The notes under the pieces were generated by a model. That model had not been told where the DNA came from. It saw only the letters and a program-made list of their open reading frames with translations, and made no database searches. Shown piece after piece: positions 44,538 through 52,834 of a stretch of DNA of 64,000 nucleotides. The DNA lies in assembly GCF_002953715.1 (NCBI RefSeq), contig NZ_CP025015.1, forward strand, positions 62,001-126,000. The letters are read 5' to 3'. Source of the stretch: Rhizobium leguminosarum (GTDB lineage Bacteria; Pseudomonadota; Alphaproteobacteria; Rhizobiales; Rhizobiaceae). How positions within the stretch are numbered: position 1 is the first letter of the stretch; every line of letters begins with the position of its first letter. The position numbers and the translations under genes were made by a program.

Positions 44538-45173
44538 ATGGGCCCGGAGTTTCAGCACCTTCTTCTCGTTTACACAGCCTATGTGATAGCGGCTGGAAGT
44601 CCCGGTCCAAGCAACATGCGCATCATGGGCGTGGCGATGGACCAAGGACGGCGCGCAGCGCTCGTGCTGGCTGCCGGTGTCGTAAGCGGCTCGATCTTCT
44701 GGGGCGCGATGGCTGCCACCGGAATCTCCGCAATCCTGACCCGGTATGCCGAAGCCCTGATTATCCTGAAAATCTTCGGCGGGCTCTATCTTCTATACCT
44801 GGCGTTCAGGGCAGCCAAAGCCGCCCTCACCGCTGGCGAAAAACCGGTCGAGACAGCAGGAACGAACACCCCCGAGACGACTTCGTCACTCTACCGACGC
44901 GGCTTGCTGATGCATCTGACCAACCCGAAATCAATTCTCGCCTGGATCGCCCTGGTGGCGCTTGGCCTTGGCCCGGGTGCGTCCTCCTACACCGTGGCAG
45001 CAATCCTCTTTGGATGTGCTGTCCTGAGCGTAACGATCTTTTGTGGTTATGCTATTGTCTTTTCAACAGCGCCTATGGTGCGCTTCTACAGCCGGGCTCG
45101 CTGCTGGATCGAGGGGACGCTTGCGATCTTCTTCGGCGTAGCCGGCATCCGTCTCCTGCTTTCCCGCACATAA
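44538..45173 (+). CDS. LysE-family amino-acid exporter
   Basis: AAAGGA seven bases before the ATG at 44538 supports this start over upstream ones (211 residues). It has the LysE/RhtB pattern: AYVIAAGSPGPSNMRIMGVA, GRRAALVLAAGVVSGSIFWG, ILKIFGGLYLLYLAFRA, LLMHLTNPKSILAWIALVAL and about six transmembrane helices. It would export an amino acid across the inner membrane. Control by the divergent ArgP-like protein is likely. The next gene, 14 bases on, is a DapA-like lyase. Confidence 0.9.
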   Translation: MGPEFQHLLLVYTAYVIAAGSPGPSNMRIMGVAMDQGRRAALVLAAGVVSGSIFWGAMAATGISAILTRYAEALIILKIFGGLYLLYLAFRAAKAALTAGEKPVETAGTNTPETTSSLYRRGLLMHLTNPKSILAWIALVALGLGPGASSYTVAAILFGCAVLSVTIFCGYAIVFSTAPMVRFYSRARCWIEGTLAIFFGVAGIRLLLSRT

Positions 45174-45187
45174 CCAAGGCAACATTC

Positions 45188-46087
45188 ATGTCTCTCTTCG
45201 AAGGCCTATCTGCTTTTCCAATTACTCCGGCCGACGCGTCCGGGCGCGTTGATCCAGCCGTGCTTGCGGCGCTCTTGCAGCGCATAGTTGATGCGGGTGC
45301 TGACTCCATAGGCCTTCTCGGAAGCACGGGCGCCTATGCCTTCCTGACGCGCGATGAGCGCAGGCGTGCCGTTGAAACAGCTGTCAAAACCGTCGGTGGG
45401 CGAATTCCGGTAATCGTCGGTGTTGGTGCGCTTCGCACTGACGAGGCGCAGGCTCTGGCACGCGATGCGAAGGGGGCGGGGGCAGATGGCCTTCTTCTGG
45501 CGCCCGTCTCGTATGTTCCGCTGAAGGATGACGAGGTATTTGAGCATTTCGCAGCCGTCACCGAGAGTGGCGGTCTTCCGCTTTGCATCTACAACAATCC
45601 GAGCACGACCAGGTTTACGTTCAGCAGCGCACTGATCGCCAGGCTCGCCACAGTTCCAAACATCGCCGCGATCAAGATGCCGTTGCCGGCGAACGAGGAC
45701 TTCAAGACCGAACTTGCAGATCTGCGCGGCAAGTCGCCGACGGGGTTTTCGATCGGATATAGCGGTGACTGGGGAGCTTCCTCCGCTTTGCTTGCTGGCG
45801 CCGATGCCTGGTATAGCGTCGTCGCGGGGGTGCTTCCCGCTGAAGCGCTCGCGCTTGCGACGGCGGCGCGGGCCGGCAATGCCGAGGAGGTCGAGAGATT
45901 GGAAAAAGCGTTCGAGCCCCTCTGGTCGTTGTTCAAGCGGTTTGGCAGTTTCAGAGTGATGTACAGGCTCGTGGCGCTTCTTGGCATCGGAGATTTCGAG
46001 CCGCCGCGGCCAGTGAGGCCGATACCGGACTCCGCAGTACCGGATGTTGTACATGCTCTCAACCATTTGCGGGCTGCCTTTACGTGA
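45188..46087 (+). CDS. Dihydrodipicolinate synthase/N-acetylneuraminate lyase family protein
   Basis: I start at the ATG at 45188 (MSLFEGLSAFPITPAD), 299 residues; the longer open frame upstream only shadows lysE. Family marks are LLGSTGAYAFLTRDERR, VIVGVGALRTDEAQALA, the Tyr in LCIYNNPSTTRFTF and the Schiff-base Lys in IAAIKMPLP. It is an aldolase-type TIM barrel, but its exact keto-acid/aldehyde pair is unknown. A second, more DapA-like gene lies at 48904-49782, so this one is probably catabolic. Confidence 0.85.
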   Translation: MSLFEGLSAFPITPADASGRVDPAVLAALLQRIVDAGADSIGLLGSTGAYAFLTRDERRRAVETAVKTVGGRIPVIVGVGALRTDEAQALARDAKGAGADGLLLAPVSYVPLKDDEVFEHFAAVTESGGLPLCIYNNPSTTRFTFSSALIARLATVPNIAAIKMPLPANEDFKTELADLRGKSPTGFSIGYSGDWGASSALLAGADAWYSVVAGVLPAEALALATAARAGNAEEVERLEKAFEPLWSLFKRFGSFRVMYRLVALLGIGDFEPPRPVRPIPDSAVPDVVHALNHLRAAFT

Positions 46088-46214
46088 GGCTCCGGGCAAT
46101 CGTCGATGTCTTCCAGTCCGCCGATCCACGCTTGTATTCGCTGCATCGCTCCGTGATGGCTAGGAGCACTGGAGCTACAGTGCTGTCCAACATGATGAGT
46201 TCGGGACCGACAGC

Positions 46215-46658
46215 TCACTTCCGAATGACAGAGGAGAGTGCAAATGCCGTGAGGGTATCCCTTACGCCGGGAAGCGCTGAAATTTGTTGCCAGATTTGGC
46301 GTATGCGATCGGCTTCCACGGATTCGACCCGTACCAGCAGATCAAAATCGCCCGTCATCACATCGCAAGCGACGACCTCCGGAATTTTCCGCAAAGCGTG
46401 AATGACCTCGCCGCCCCTCATTCGGTCCTGGCGGTAGACAAACATCAATGCGGTGGTGATGGGACTGTCGTTCCCGCCTTCGCCAGTGACAATTGTATAG
46501 CCCTTGATAAAGCCTTCGCGTTCAAGCCGTTCTATTCGAACGCGAACAGCATTGCGCGACAAATTGACCTGACCGGACAGCTCGGCATGAGAAGCACGCC
46601 CGTTCGATTTCAAGGCGCATAGGATTTGTTCATCGACGCGGTCGAGAAGATACTTCAT
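46215..46658 (-). CDS. Lrp/AsnC-family regulator
   Basis: The 147-residue product has the Lrp winged helix (LDRVDEQILCALKSNGRASH, then AELSGQVNLSRNAVRVRIER, LEREGFIKGYTIV) and a C-terminal RAM ligand domain (EVVACDVMTGDFDLLVRVES). Its start overlaps the stop of the homoserine-kinase-like gene by four bases, so it is the last gene of the long amino-acid operon and probably regulates it in response to an amino acid. Confidence 0.9.
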   Translation of the reverse strand: MKYLLDRVDEQILCALKSNGRASHAELSGQVNLSRNAVRVRIERLEREGFIKGYTIVTGEGGNDSPITTALMFVYRQDRMRGGEVIHALRKIPEVVACDVMTGDFDLLVRVESVEADRIRQIWQQISALPGVRDTLTAFALSSVIRK

Positions 46659-47464
46659 GCCGGGGAGGGCTCCGTTTTCCCGACAACTGCACCAAATCTC
46701 ACAGATTCAAAGGCGCGAATCGCAGCATCAAGGAGGTAAGTCTTGTCGTTTGCACGGGCATAGCGACTGGCGGCGGACGCCAGGACAAAGGCGGGAAGAG
46801 CCGCTGTCTCTGCCTCAGTTAGCAGCCTCACACTTTCATAGCCGGCCAGAATGGCCCGAGCTTTTTGTTCCTCCAACGCTCCGCTCGGCAGGCTCGTCCA
46901 GCCAACAAGCACGTCCGCAATCTCGGAAATCAGCACGTCATCGTGCCGAAGCCGAAAGTTGATAACCCCACTGACGTCTTCTCCAAGGAAGAAGATGTTG
47001 GAAGGTATCAAGGCTCCATGCAGAGGACCGGCCGGCAGCTCATTTAGAGAACGCTTTTTGCCTCCTTGCAGGGTCATGTGGATCCGCGCCATGAGGCTGC
47101 CAAGGCTTTTACACTTTCCTGGCGTTGGATCGTTTGTCGACGAACCTGATACGAAACTCACGACGGCAACGAGACGGCCGGCCGCCCGGAAGGTCGCATC
47201 GCCATCAATCGTGCGCGTTGGTTTCGGGCAGGGAATACCGCTGTTGTTCAGCGTCTCCATCGTTGCGAACGCCCTCTCGAGATCCAGCGGCTCGGCGCCG
47301 TTTTCGAACAGTGTGACGATGAACTCACCCTCCGCCGTCCGGAAAAGATAGGTTGTTTCCCTGTCGCCGTCGGCAATACCGATCACCGATGACAGGGAGG
47401 TCATGCCATAGGCCGCCGCGATCGAGTTTCGGTCCTCGTCGGATATTTCCGTGAAAACGGCCAT
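46655..47464 (-). CDS. Homoserine-kinase-like (ThrB2/APH fold) protein without catalytic Asps
   Basis: The 269-residue product follows the alphaproteobacterial ThrB plan: AVFTEISDEDRNSIAAAYGM, GEFIVTLFENGAEPLDLERA, GIPCPKPTRTIDG, ARIHM and SRYARANDKTYLLDAA. The catalytic loop that reads HADLFPDN in the family is HGALIPSN (149-156), and the metal-binding IDF is INF (168-170). Three Asp residues needed for phosphotransfer are therefore gone. It is likely a pseudokinase, perhaps a homoserine sensor or an altered enzyme. The start has a good upstream GGAGG. Its place among homoserine-catabolic genes supports the family call. Confidence 0.75.
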   Translation of the reverse strand: MAVFTEISDEDRNSIAAAYGMTSLSSVIGIADGDRETTYLFRTAEGEFIVTLFENGAEPLDLERAFATMETLNNSGIPCPKPTRTIDGDATFRAAGRLVAVVSFVSGSSTNDPTPGKCKSLGSLMARIHMTLQGGKKRSLNELPAGPLHGALIPSNIFFLGEDVSGVINFRLRHDDVLISEIADVLVGWTSLPSGALEEQKARAILAGYESVRLLTEAETAALPAFVLASAASRYARANDKTYLLDAAIRAFESVRFGAVVGKTEPSPA

Positions 47465-47476
47465 TCTTTCCTCCGT

Positions 47477-48907
47477 TCAACCGCGCATAATCTTCGAAAC
47501 ATTGGCAAATTCCGCGGCGTCTCCAAAAATCTGATGAGCCTGACTTTCGGTCAGAACGCTTTCTTCTTCGACGACATCTCGCAAGTTTCTCTTCTCGACC
47601 AGCGCCTTCTTGGAGAGGTATGCCGCTTTGCTGTATCCGATCAGCGTCGCCAATGGCGTGGCAAGAACGAGAGATTGGTCGAGCAACGCCTTGCAACGAT
47701 CGACGTCGACTTCGATGCCATCGATGCAGCGTTCCTTCAAGACCACCATGCCTCTGGTCAGCATGCGCATCGATTGAAGGATGTTCAAAACGATGACGGG
47801 TTCCATGGCATTCAGCTGTAGCTGGCCGGCACTTGCGGCGAGCGTCACCGTCAGATCATTGCCGATGACCTGAAAGCTGATCTGGTTCATCATCTCCGGG
47901 ATGACGGGATTGACCTTGCCAGGCATGATGGACGAGCCGGCTTGAACAGGCGGCAAGCGGATCTCACCCAGACCGCCGCGGGGTCCACTGCTCAGGAGCC
48001 GGAGGTCATTGCAGATCTTGCTCAGTTTAACCGCAATTCGCTTGAGCACGCCTGAAAAGGAGACGAAACCGCCTGTGTCCGATGTCGCTTCGATGAAGTT
48101 GCGGGCAGGGATTAACGGATAGCCAGATATTCGGGACAGGTGACCGCAGGCCAACTGCGCGAAGCCTGAGGGTACGTTGATTGCCGTGCCGATCGCCGAG
48201 CCGCCGAGGTTTATCTCTTTGAGAAGCTTAGAGGCGTACTGGACCTGGACGATATCCTCGTCAATGAGTTCAGCGAAGGCTTCAAATTCCTGCCCCGCGG
48301 TCATCGGCACGGCATCTTGCAACTGTGTCCGACCGACCTTTAGAGCGCTTGCATATTGCATGGCCTTGCCGCGAAAGGCGTCGCGAAGCGCGACCTCAGC
48401 TGCGATAAGCCCTTCGCATGCTCGCAAGATCGTCAGCCGGATAGCTGTTGGGTAGACGTCGTTCGTCGACTGGGACAGATTGACGTCGTCATTTGGGTGC
48501 AGCCTCGAATACTCACCGACGTCGGCGCCCATCTTCAAGAGAGCGAGGTTTGTCAGAACCTCGTTCACGTTCATGTTGGTCGAGGTGCCGGCCCCTCCCT
48601 GCATCATGTCGACGGGAAAGTTCTCATCGATATCATTGAGCGCGATGAGTTCGTCGGATGCTTGAGAGATGGCTTCGGCCTTTTCCGCAGAAAGAAGCCC
48701 GAGCTCCATGTTGGCGAGAGCAGTAGCCTTTTTCACCATCGCCATCGACTGGATGAGCTCAGGAAAATCCCTCAGGCGCAGGCCCGATACGTCGAAATTC
48801 TGCTCCGCGCGCCGTGTATGGACGCCGTAAAGGACGTGTCGAGGAATAGCGAGCGGCCCGATAAGATCTGACTCGATACGCTCAGCAAGCTTTGTCCTGT
48901 CCATCAA
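47477..48907 (-). CDS. aspA: Aspartate ammonia-lyase
   Basis: The 476-residue product has the fumarase/aspartase superfamily regions: MQGGAGTSTNMNVNEVLTNL, HPNDDVNLSQSTNDVYPTAI, KVGRTQLQDAVPMT and the signature GSSIMPGKVNPVIPE. The pattern of the first region and the overall length fit aspartase rather than fumarase C. It converts L-aspartate to fumarate and ammonia. Its ATG overlaps the dapA stop by four bases. In this operon it would be the final step of homoserine breakdown. Confidence 0.9.
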   Translation of the reverse strand: MMDRTKLAERIESDLIGPLAIPRHVLYGVHTRRAEQNFDVSGLRLRDFPELIQSMAMVKKATALANMELGLLSAEKAEAISQASDELIALNDIDENFPVDMMQGGAGTSTNMNVNEVLTNLALLKMGADVGEYSRLHPNDDVNLSQSTNDVYPTAIRLTILRACEGLIAAEVALRDAFRGKAMQYASALKVGRTQLQDAVPMTAGQEFEAFAELIDEDIVQVQYASKLLKEINLGGSAIGTAINVPSGFAQLACGHLSRISGYPLIPARNFIEATSDTGGFVSFSGVLKRIAVKLSKICNDLRLLSSGPRGGLGEIRLPPVQAGSSIMPGKVNPVIPEMMNQISFQVIGNDLTVTLAASAGQLQLNAMEPVIVLNILQSMRMLTRGMVVLKERCIDGIEVDVDRCKALLDQSLVLATPLATLIGYSKAAYLSKKALVEKRNLRDVVEEESVLTESQAHQIFGDAAEFANVSKIMRG

Positions 48908-49782
48908 ATCAGGATCCCCGCATGGCGCATGGCGCTATCGATCTCTTCTTGAACGGAAGGACTGATCGTAACGAGGGGCAGCCGCAGATCCCCACGTATG
49001 CGACCGAGACGCTGCAAGGCATATTTCGGCCCAGCAGGGTTGGTTTCGAGAAAAAGCGCCCGGTGCAGGGGCATCAGACGGTCCTGAAGCTTCAAGGCAG
49101 CGGCGAAGTCGCCGTTCAGGCAGGCCTGCTGGAAGTCAGCGCAGAGGCCGGGTGCGACATTCGCGGTCACCGAGATGCAACCATGTCCGCCATGCGCCAT
49201 GTAGCCGAGCGCCGTGCCGTCTTCACCGGTCAGGAGATTGAACGAGTGCCCGCAGGCCATACGCTCGAGGGACGGGCGCAACAGGTTGCCGGTTGCATCC
49301 TTGACGCCCTTCACGTTGGGGCAGTCTTCAAATATGCGAGCCAACGTTTCGACCTGAATATCGATGACGCTGCGGCCGGGGATATTGTAGACGATGATCG
49401 GAACAGTGGATGCAGCATCGATCGCCTTGAAATGCTGGTAGATCCCTTCCTGGGTCGGCTTGTTGTAATAGGGCGCGACAATCAGCACACCGTCGGCGCG
49501 GGCGTCCTGCGCATGGCGAACGAAGTCGATTGCTTCCGCCGTGCTGTTTGATCCGGCGCCCGCGATGACGGGCACACGGCCCTTGGCGGCCGCGATCGTG
49601 ATCTCGACCACCTGCTTATGCTCGGAATGGCTCAGCGTCGGACTTTCCCCCGTTGTCCCGCATGGAACGAGACCGAAGGATCCTTCTTCGATCTGCCACT
49701 CGACGAGGTCGCGCAATGCAACCTCATCGACACGACCATCAGCAAAAGGCGTGACAAGCGCGGTAATAGAACCCTTGAACAT
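48904..49782 (-). CDS. dapA: Dihydrodipicolinate synthase (DapA)
   Basis: GGAGT before the ATG at 49782 gives 292 residues, the normal DapA size. Motifs are ITALVTPFADGRVDEVALRD, PCGTTGESPTLSHSEH (Thr-Thr of the proton relay), VAPYYNKPTQEGIYQHF, VYNIPGRSV (Tyr) and VKGVKDATGN (Schiff-base Lys). It condenses aspartate semialdehyde with pyruvate. Placed between the aldehyde dehydrogenase and aspartase genes, it could draw semialdehyde into lysine precursors or act in reverse. Confidence 0.9.
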   Translation of the reverse strand: MFKGSITALVTPFADGRVDEVALRDLVEWQIEEGSFGLVPCGTTGESPTLSHSEHKQVVEITIAAAKGRVPVIAGAGSNSTAEAIDFVRHAQDARADGVLIVAPYYNKPTQEGIYQHFKAIDAASTVPIIVYNIPGRSVIDIQVETLARIFEDCPNVKGVKDATGNLLRPSLERMACGHSFNLLTGEDGTALGYMAHGGHGCISVTANVAPGLCADFQQACLNGDFAAALKLQDRLMPLHRALFLETNPAGPKYALQRLGRIRGDLRLPLVTISPSVQEEIDSAMRHAGILI

Positions 49783-49823
49783 TTTTACTCCTGAGTTGCC
49801 GATGGATTTGAGCCGGCCTGGCG

Positions 49824-51242
49824 TTACGTCTTCAGCCGGTTGATGCACACGACTTTCGGCTGGGTCATGTCCTCATAGGCAAACCGGACGCCCTCGCGGC
49901 CCATGCTGCCATATTTGAAACCGCCAAACGGCATTGCATCGAAGCGATAGTCGGAGGAGTCGTTGATCATGACGCCTCCAGCCTCGAGCTTGCTTGCAGC
50001 CTCAAGCGCCCCTTCCAGGTCGTTTGTAAAAATGCCGGCGTGAAGGCTGTATTCGGGGCTGTTTGCCAGATCGATCGCATCCGCCAGCCCATCGAAGGGT
50101 TGAAGAATGACGATTGGCGCGAACACTTCCTCGCCCCAGGCGTCACAGGAGGCTGGAACATTCTCCAGGACCGTCGGCGGATAGAGGTTGCCAGTCGGCT
50201 TATGGCCCCAAAGCAATGTCGCACCGGCAGCGAGCGCCCGTTCGACCATTGCGGCCGCTCTTTCGACCGCCTTTTGTGAGATCATCGGGCCGACATCAGT
50301 GTCGGCTTCCAAAGGATTGCCGGTCTTCAGCTTCCTGGTTTCTGCGACGAACGTCGCCTTGAATTGCTCATAGATCGGCCGCTGGATCAAAATTCGCTGC
50401 GTGCCAATACAGTTCTGACCGGCCGCCCAGTAGGCTCCAGATACGCAGGCCTCGACGGCGGCATCGAAGTTGCAATTCTCCATGACGATGACAGGAGCAT
50501 TGCCGCCAAGGTCCATGGCAAGCTTCTTGAGGCCTGCTGTTTTGGCAATCGCCTCGCCGGTGGCAAAGCCACCGGTGAAGGAGATCATGCGAACGTCTCT
50601 CGCTGCAACCAGAGCCTTTCCAAGCTCAGGGCCGCCAATCGCAATCGTTATGATTTCCTCGGGTAGACCGCATTCGACCAGGACCTCGACGAGCTTGATG
50701 GCAGAGAGAGGGGTAAGTTCGGACGGCTTCAAAAGCACTGCATTGCCGCCGGCAATTGCCGGACCAAGCTTGTGGGCAACAAGGTTGAGCGGGTCGTTGT
50801 AGGGCGTGATGGCGGCAATGATGCCTAGCGGTTCTCTCGTGTACCAACCTTGGCGAGACTCCGAGCCTGCGTAGGCGTCGAACGGGATGACTTCGCCCGC
50901 ATTGCGTTTGGCCTCGTCCGCAGACAGCTTGAGCGTATTGACGCACCGGGTTGTCTCTTTGCGGGCCTGCGTAATCGTCTTGCCCGCCTCCTTGACGATG
51001 AGAAGCGCGAAGTCCTCGCGCGCGGCTTCGATGGCCGCAGCGGCCTTTTCAAGGATCACCGCTCGCTTGTGACGCGGCAGCGTTCGGGCAATCTGCGCCC
51101 CGCGCCTTGCCCGCTCCAGAGCCACGTTCACGCTTGTAGCACAGGTTTCCACGACCGTTCCGACCATCGTACCGTCGAACGGGCTGGTAACAGCAATTTC
51201 TGCAGGAGCGTTCGTTTGGGTGAGTGCAAGGTTGTGCATCAT
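49824..51242 (-). CDS. NAD(P)-dependent aldehyde dehydrogenase (putative aspartate-semialdehyde oxidation)
   Basis: The 472-residue product is a classical ALDH: GIIAAITPYNDPLNLVAHKL, SFTGGFATGEAIAK, the nucleophile region WAAGQNCIGTQRILI, GEEVFAPIVIL and the C-terminal MPFGGFKYGSMGREG. In the usual LELGGN motif the general-base Glu is Asp (AMDLGGNAPVIV), an oddity. The ATG overlaps the homoserine dehydrogenase stop as ATGA. I infer that it oxidises aspartate semialdehyde to aspartate, linking its two neighbours; other aldehydes remain possible. Confidence 0.82.
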   Translation of the reverse strand: MMHNLALTQTNAPAEIAVTSPFDGTMVGTVVETCATSVNVALERARRGAQIARTLPRHKRAVILEKAAAAIEAAREDFALLIVKEAGKTITQARKETTRCVNTLKLSADEAKRNAGEVIPFDAYAGSESRQGWYTREPLGIIAAITPYNDPLNLVAHKLGPAIAGGNAVLLKPSELTPLSAIKLVEVLVECGLPEEIITIAIGGPELGKALVAARDVRMISFTGGFATGEAIAKTAGLKKLAMDLGGNAPVIVMENCNFDAAVEACVSGAYWAAGQNCIGTQRILIQRPIYEQFKATFVAETRKLKTGNPLEADTDVGPMISQKAVERAAAMVERALAAGATLLWGHKPTGNLYPPTVLENVPASCDAWGEEVFAPIVILQPFDGLADAIDLANSPEYSLHAGIFTNDLEGALEAASKLEAGGVMINDSSDYRFDAMPFGGFKYGSMGREGVRFAYEDMTQPKVVCINRLKT

Positions 51243-52300
51243 GCAGCCTCCTTAACGATGGCCGAGGCGCCGGCGGAATGAATGGCGACGATATCGGAAA
51301 GAAGCGCATAGGCGGTTTCGATGCGGCCGGCGCCAGGTCCGGTGATCGTCACGGCGCCCAGCAGTTCGGTGTCGAGCGACACCGCATTGGTGGCACCATT
51401 GACGCCTGCGAGGGGATGATCGAGGCTAATCCGCCTCGGTGCAACACTGCCGGTCACGCTGCCATCGTCATTGTGGACAGCCGATCCAACTAGCTTCCAG
51501 CGGCTGTTTGCCTGTGCTGCATCCTCGATGTCGGAAGGTGAAAGACCGGAGATACCCTTGCAGCTTACATCCTCGGGCTTGAGATTTGCACCAAGCAGTT
51601 CGTTTGCCAGGATGACGACCTTCAGACGCACGTCGAAACCTTCGACATCGGCGGTGGGATCGGCCTCGGCATAGCCGAGTTCTTGGGCTTCCTTCACAGC
51701 GGATGCGAAATCCAAACCCGCTTCCATGCGACCGAGGACGAAGTTGGATGTGCCGTTCAAAATTCCTTCGAAGCCCTTCAATTCGGCGCCGGCAAGCGTC
51801 TTCTCAGCCATGCGAATGACCGGAGTACCGCTCATCACGGCGCCCTCGTACTCGAAGCGTACACCGTTGGCCTTTGCCAGCGCCTTGAGCGCCTGGGCCT
51901 CAATGGCGACCGGGCCCTTGTTGGTGGTAACCACGTGTTTGCCAGTCTCAAGCGCCCAGCGGCAATGCGAGACAGCAGGTTCGCCGTCCTTGGGATTGGT
52001 GAACGTTGCCTCGACGACAATGTCTGCGGGTGCGGTCTTGATAATGGTCTCGTTGTCGGCTTCGGCACTTCCCCCGGAAAGCTGTCCAAAGCCGCCCTTT
52101 TCGAACTTCGCCTCGACCAGGGTCCTCGCATCAAGACCGTTCGGCGAAATCACGGAGCCAAGATAGAGATCGCTCACGGCGACGATATTCAGGCGGAATC
52201 CAAGATCGCGCTCCCAGAGCTGGTTCTTGGCGGCAATGAGTTCGGCCAGGGCGCGATTGACGCCGCCAAACCCGATGAGAGCGATATTGTAAACTGTCAT
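51239..52300 (-). CDS. Homoserine dehydrogenase, short form
   Basis: GGAGG before the ATG at 52300 sets a 353-residue product. The NAD(P) fold is MTVYNIALIGFGGVNRALAE; the catalytic half has VVTTNKGPVAIEA, FEYEGAVMSGTPVIRMAE, FEGILNGTSNFVLGRM and AEADPTADVEGFDVRLK. There is no C-terminal ACT domain, so no threonine feedback, as in catabolic or archaeal-type forms. It interconverts homoserine and aspartate semialdehyde. Coupled to the ALDH and aspartase genes it most likely runs in the oxidising direction. Confidence 0.9.
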   Translation of the reverse strand: MTVYNIALIGFGGVNRALAELIAAKNQLWERDLGFRLNIVAVSDLYLGSVISPNGLDARTLVEAKFEKGGFGQLSGGSAEADNETIIKTAPADIVVEATFTNPKDGEPAVSHCRWALETGKHVVTTNKGPVAIEAQALKALAKANGVRFEYEGAVMSGTPVIRMAEKTLAGAELKGFEGILNGTSNFVLGRMEAGLDFASAVKEAQELGYAEADPTADVEGFDVRLKVVILANELLGANLKPEDVSCKGISGLSPSDIEDAAQANSRWKLVGSAVHNDDGSVTGSVAPRRISLDHPLAGVNGATNAVSLDTELLGAVTITGPGAGRIETAYALLSDIVAIHSAGASAIVKEAA

Positions 52301-52414
52301 AACGATCCTCCAGTGAAGTCTATGCGGGTAGAATGGGATGCGGATTGCTCTGCAGGAACCAGGCAAACGGACCAAAGAGCAGCGCACTTTGCTCAATCTG
52401 CTGCCGGACGTAGA

Positions 52415-52732
52415 TCAGGTTCTGGCGAGCTTCATCATGAGAATCCCCGACACGATCAAGGCGCCCGCTGCCAGACGCATGGGTGACGCGGGCTCTCCAA
52501 GGATCGCCATTCCGAGCAGAAAGGAGCCAACTGCACCGATCCCTGTCCAAACCGTGTAGGCGGTACCGAGCGGCAGCACCTTCATCGAAAAGGACAGCAG
52601 CACGCCGCTGGCAATCATCGCAATGACGGTGATTGCCGACGGGATGAGCAGCGTGAAACCGTCGGATCTTTTCATGTAGAACGCCCAGACGACCTCAAGC
52701 AGGCCGGCGACGAACAGGATTATCCAGTACAT
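52415..52732 (-). CDS. SMR-family transporter, SugE/Gdx type
   Basis: AAGGA before the ATG at 52732 gives 105 residues and four transmembrane helices. YWIILFVAGLLEVVWAFYMK carries the essential membrane Glu, and GTAYTVWTGIGAVGSFLLGM matches SugE more than EmrE. Gdx/SugE proteins export guanidinium or small cations. Why it lies in a homoserine operon is unclear; it may export an amine by-product. Confidence 0.88.
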   Translation of the reverse strand: MYWIILFVAGLLEVVWAFYMKRSDGFTLLIPSAITVIAMIASGVLLSFSMKVLPLGTAYTVWTGIGAVGSFLLGMAILGEPASPMRLAAGALIVSGILMMKLART

Positions 52733-52834
52733 AACATCCTTCCTGGCGGACCTCCGGGTCTGCCGCGCATCAGGCTTTGACAGCGACATGAATTGCCCGG
52801 CGAGCGGCAATTCATATCCAACTCGACTTCGTGT

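Noticed and set aside
44459..46087. 542-codon plus-strand frame covering lysE and the DapA-like gene
   Set aside because: The first 240 codons are an out-of-frame reading of lysE; the real gene starts at 45188.
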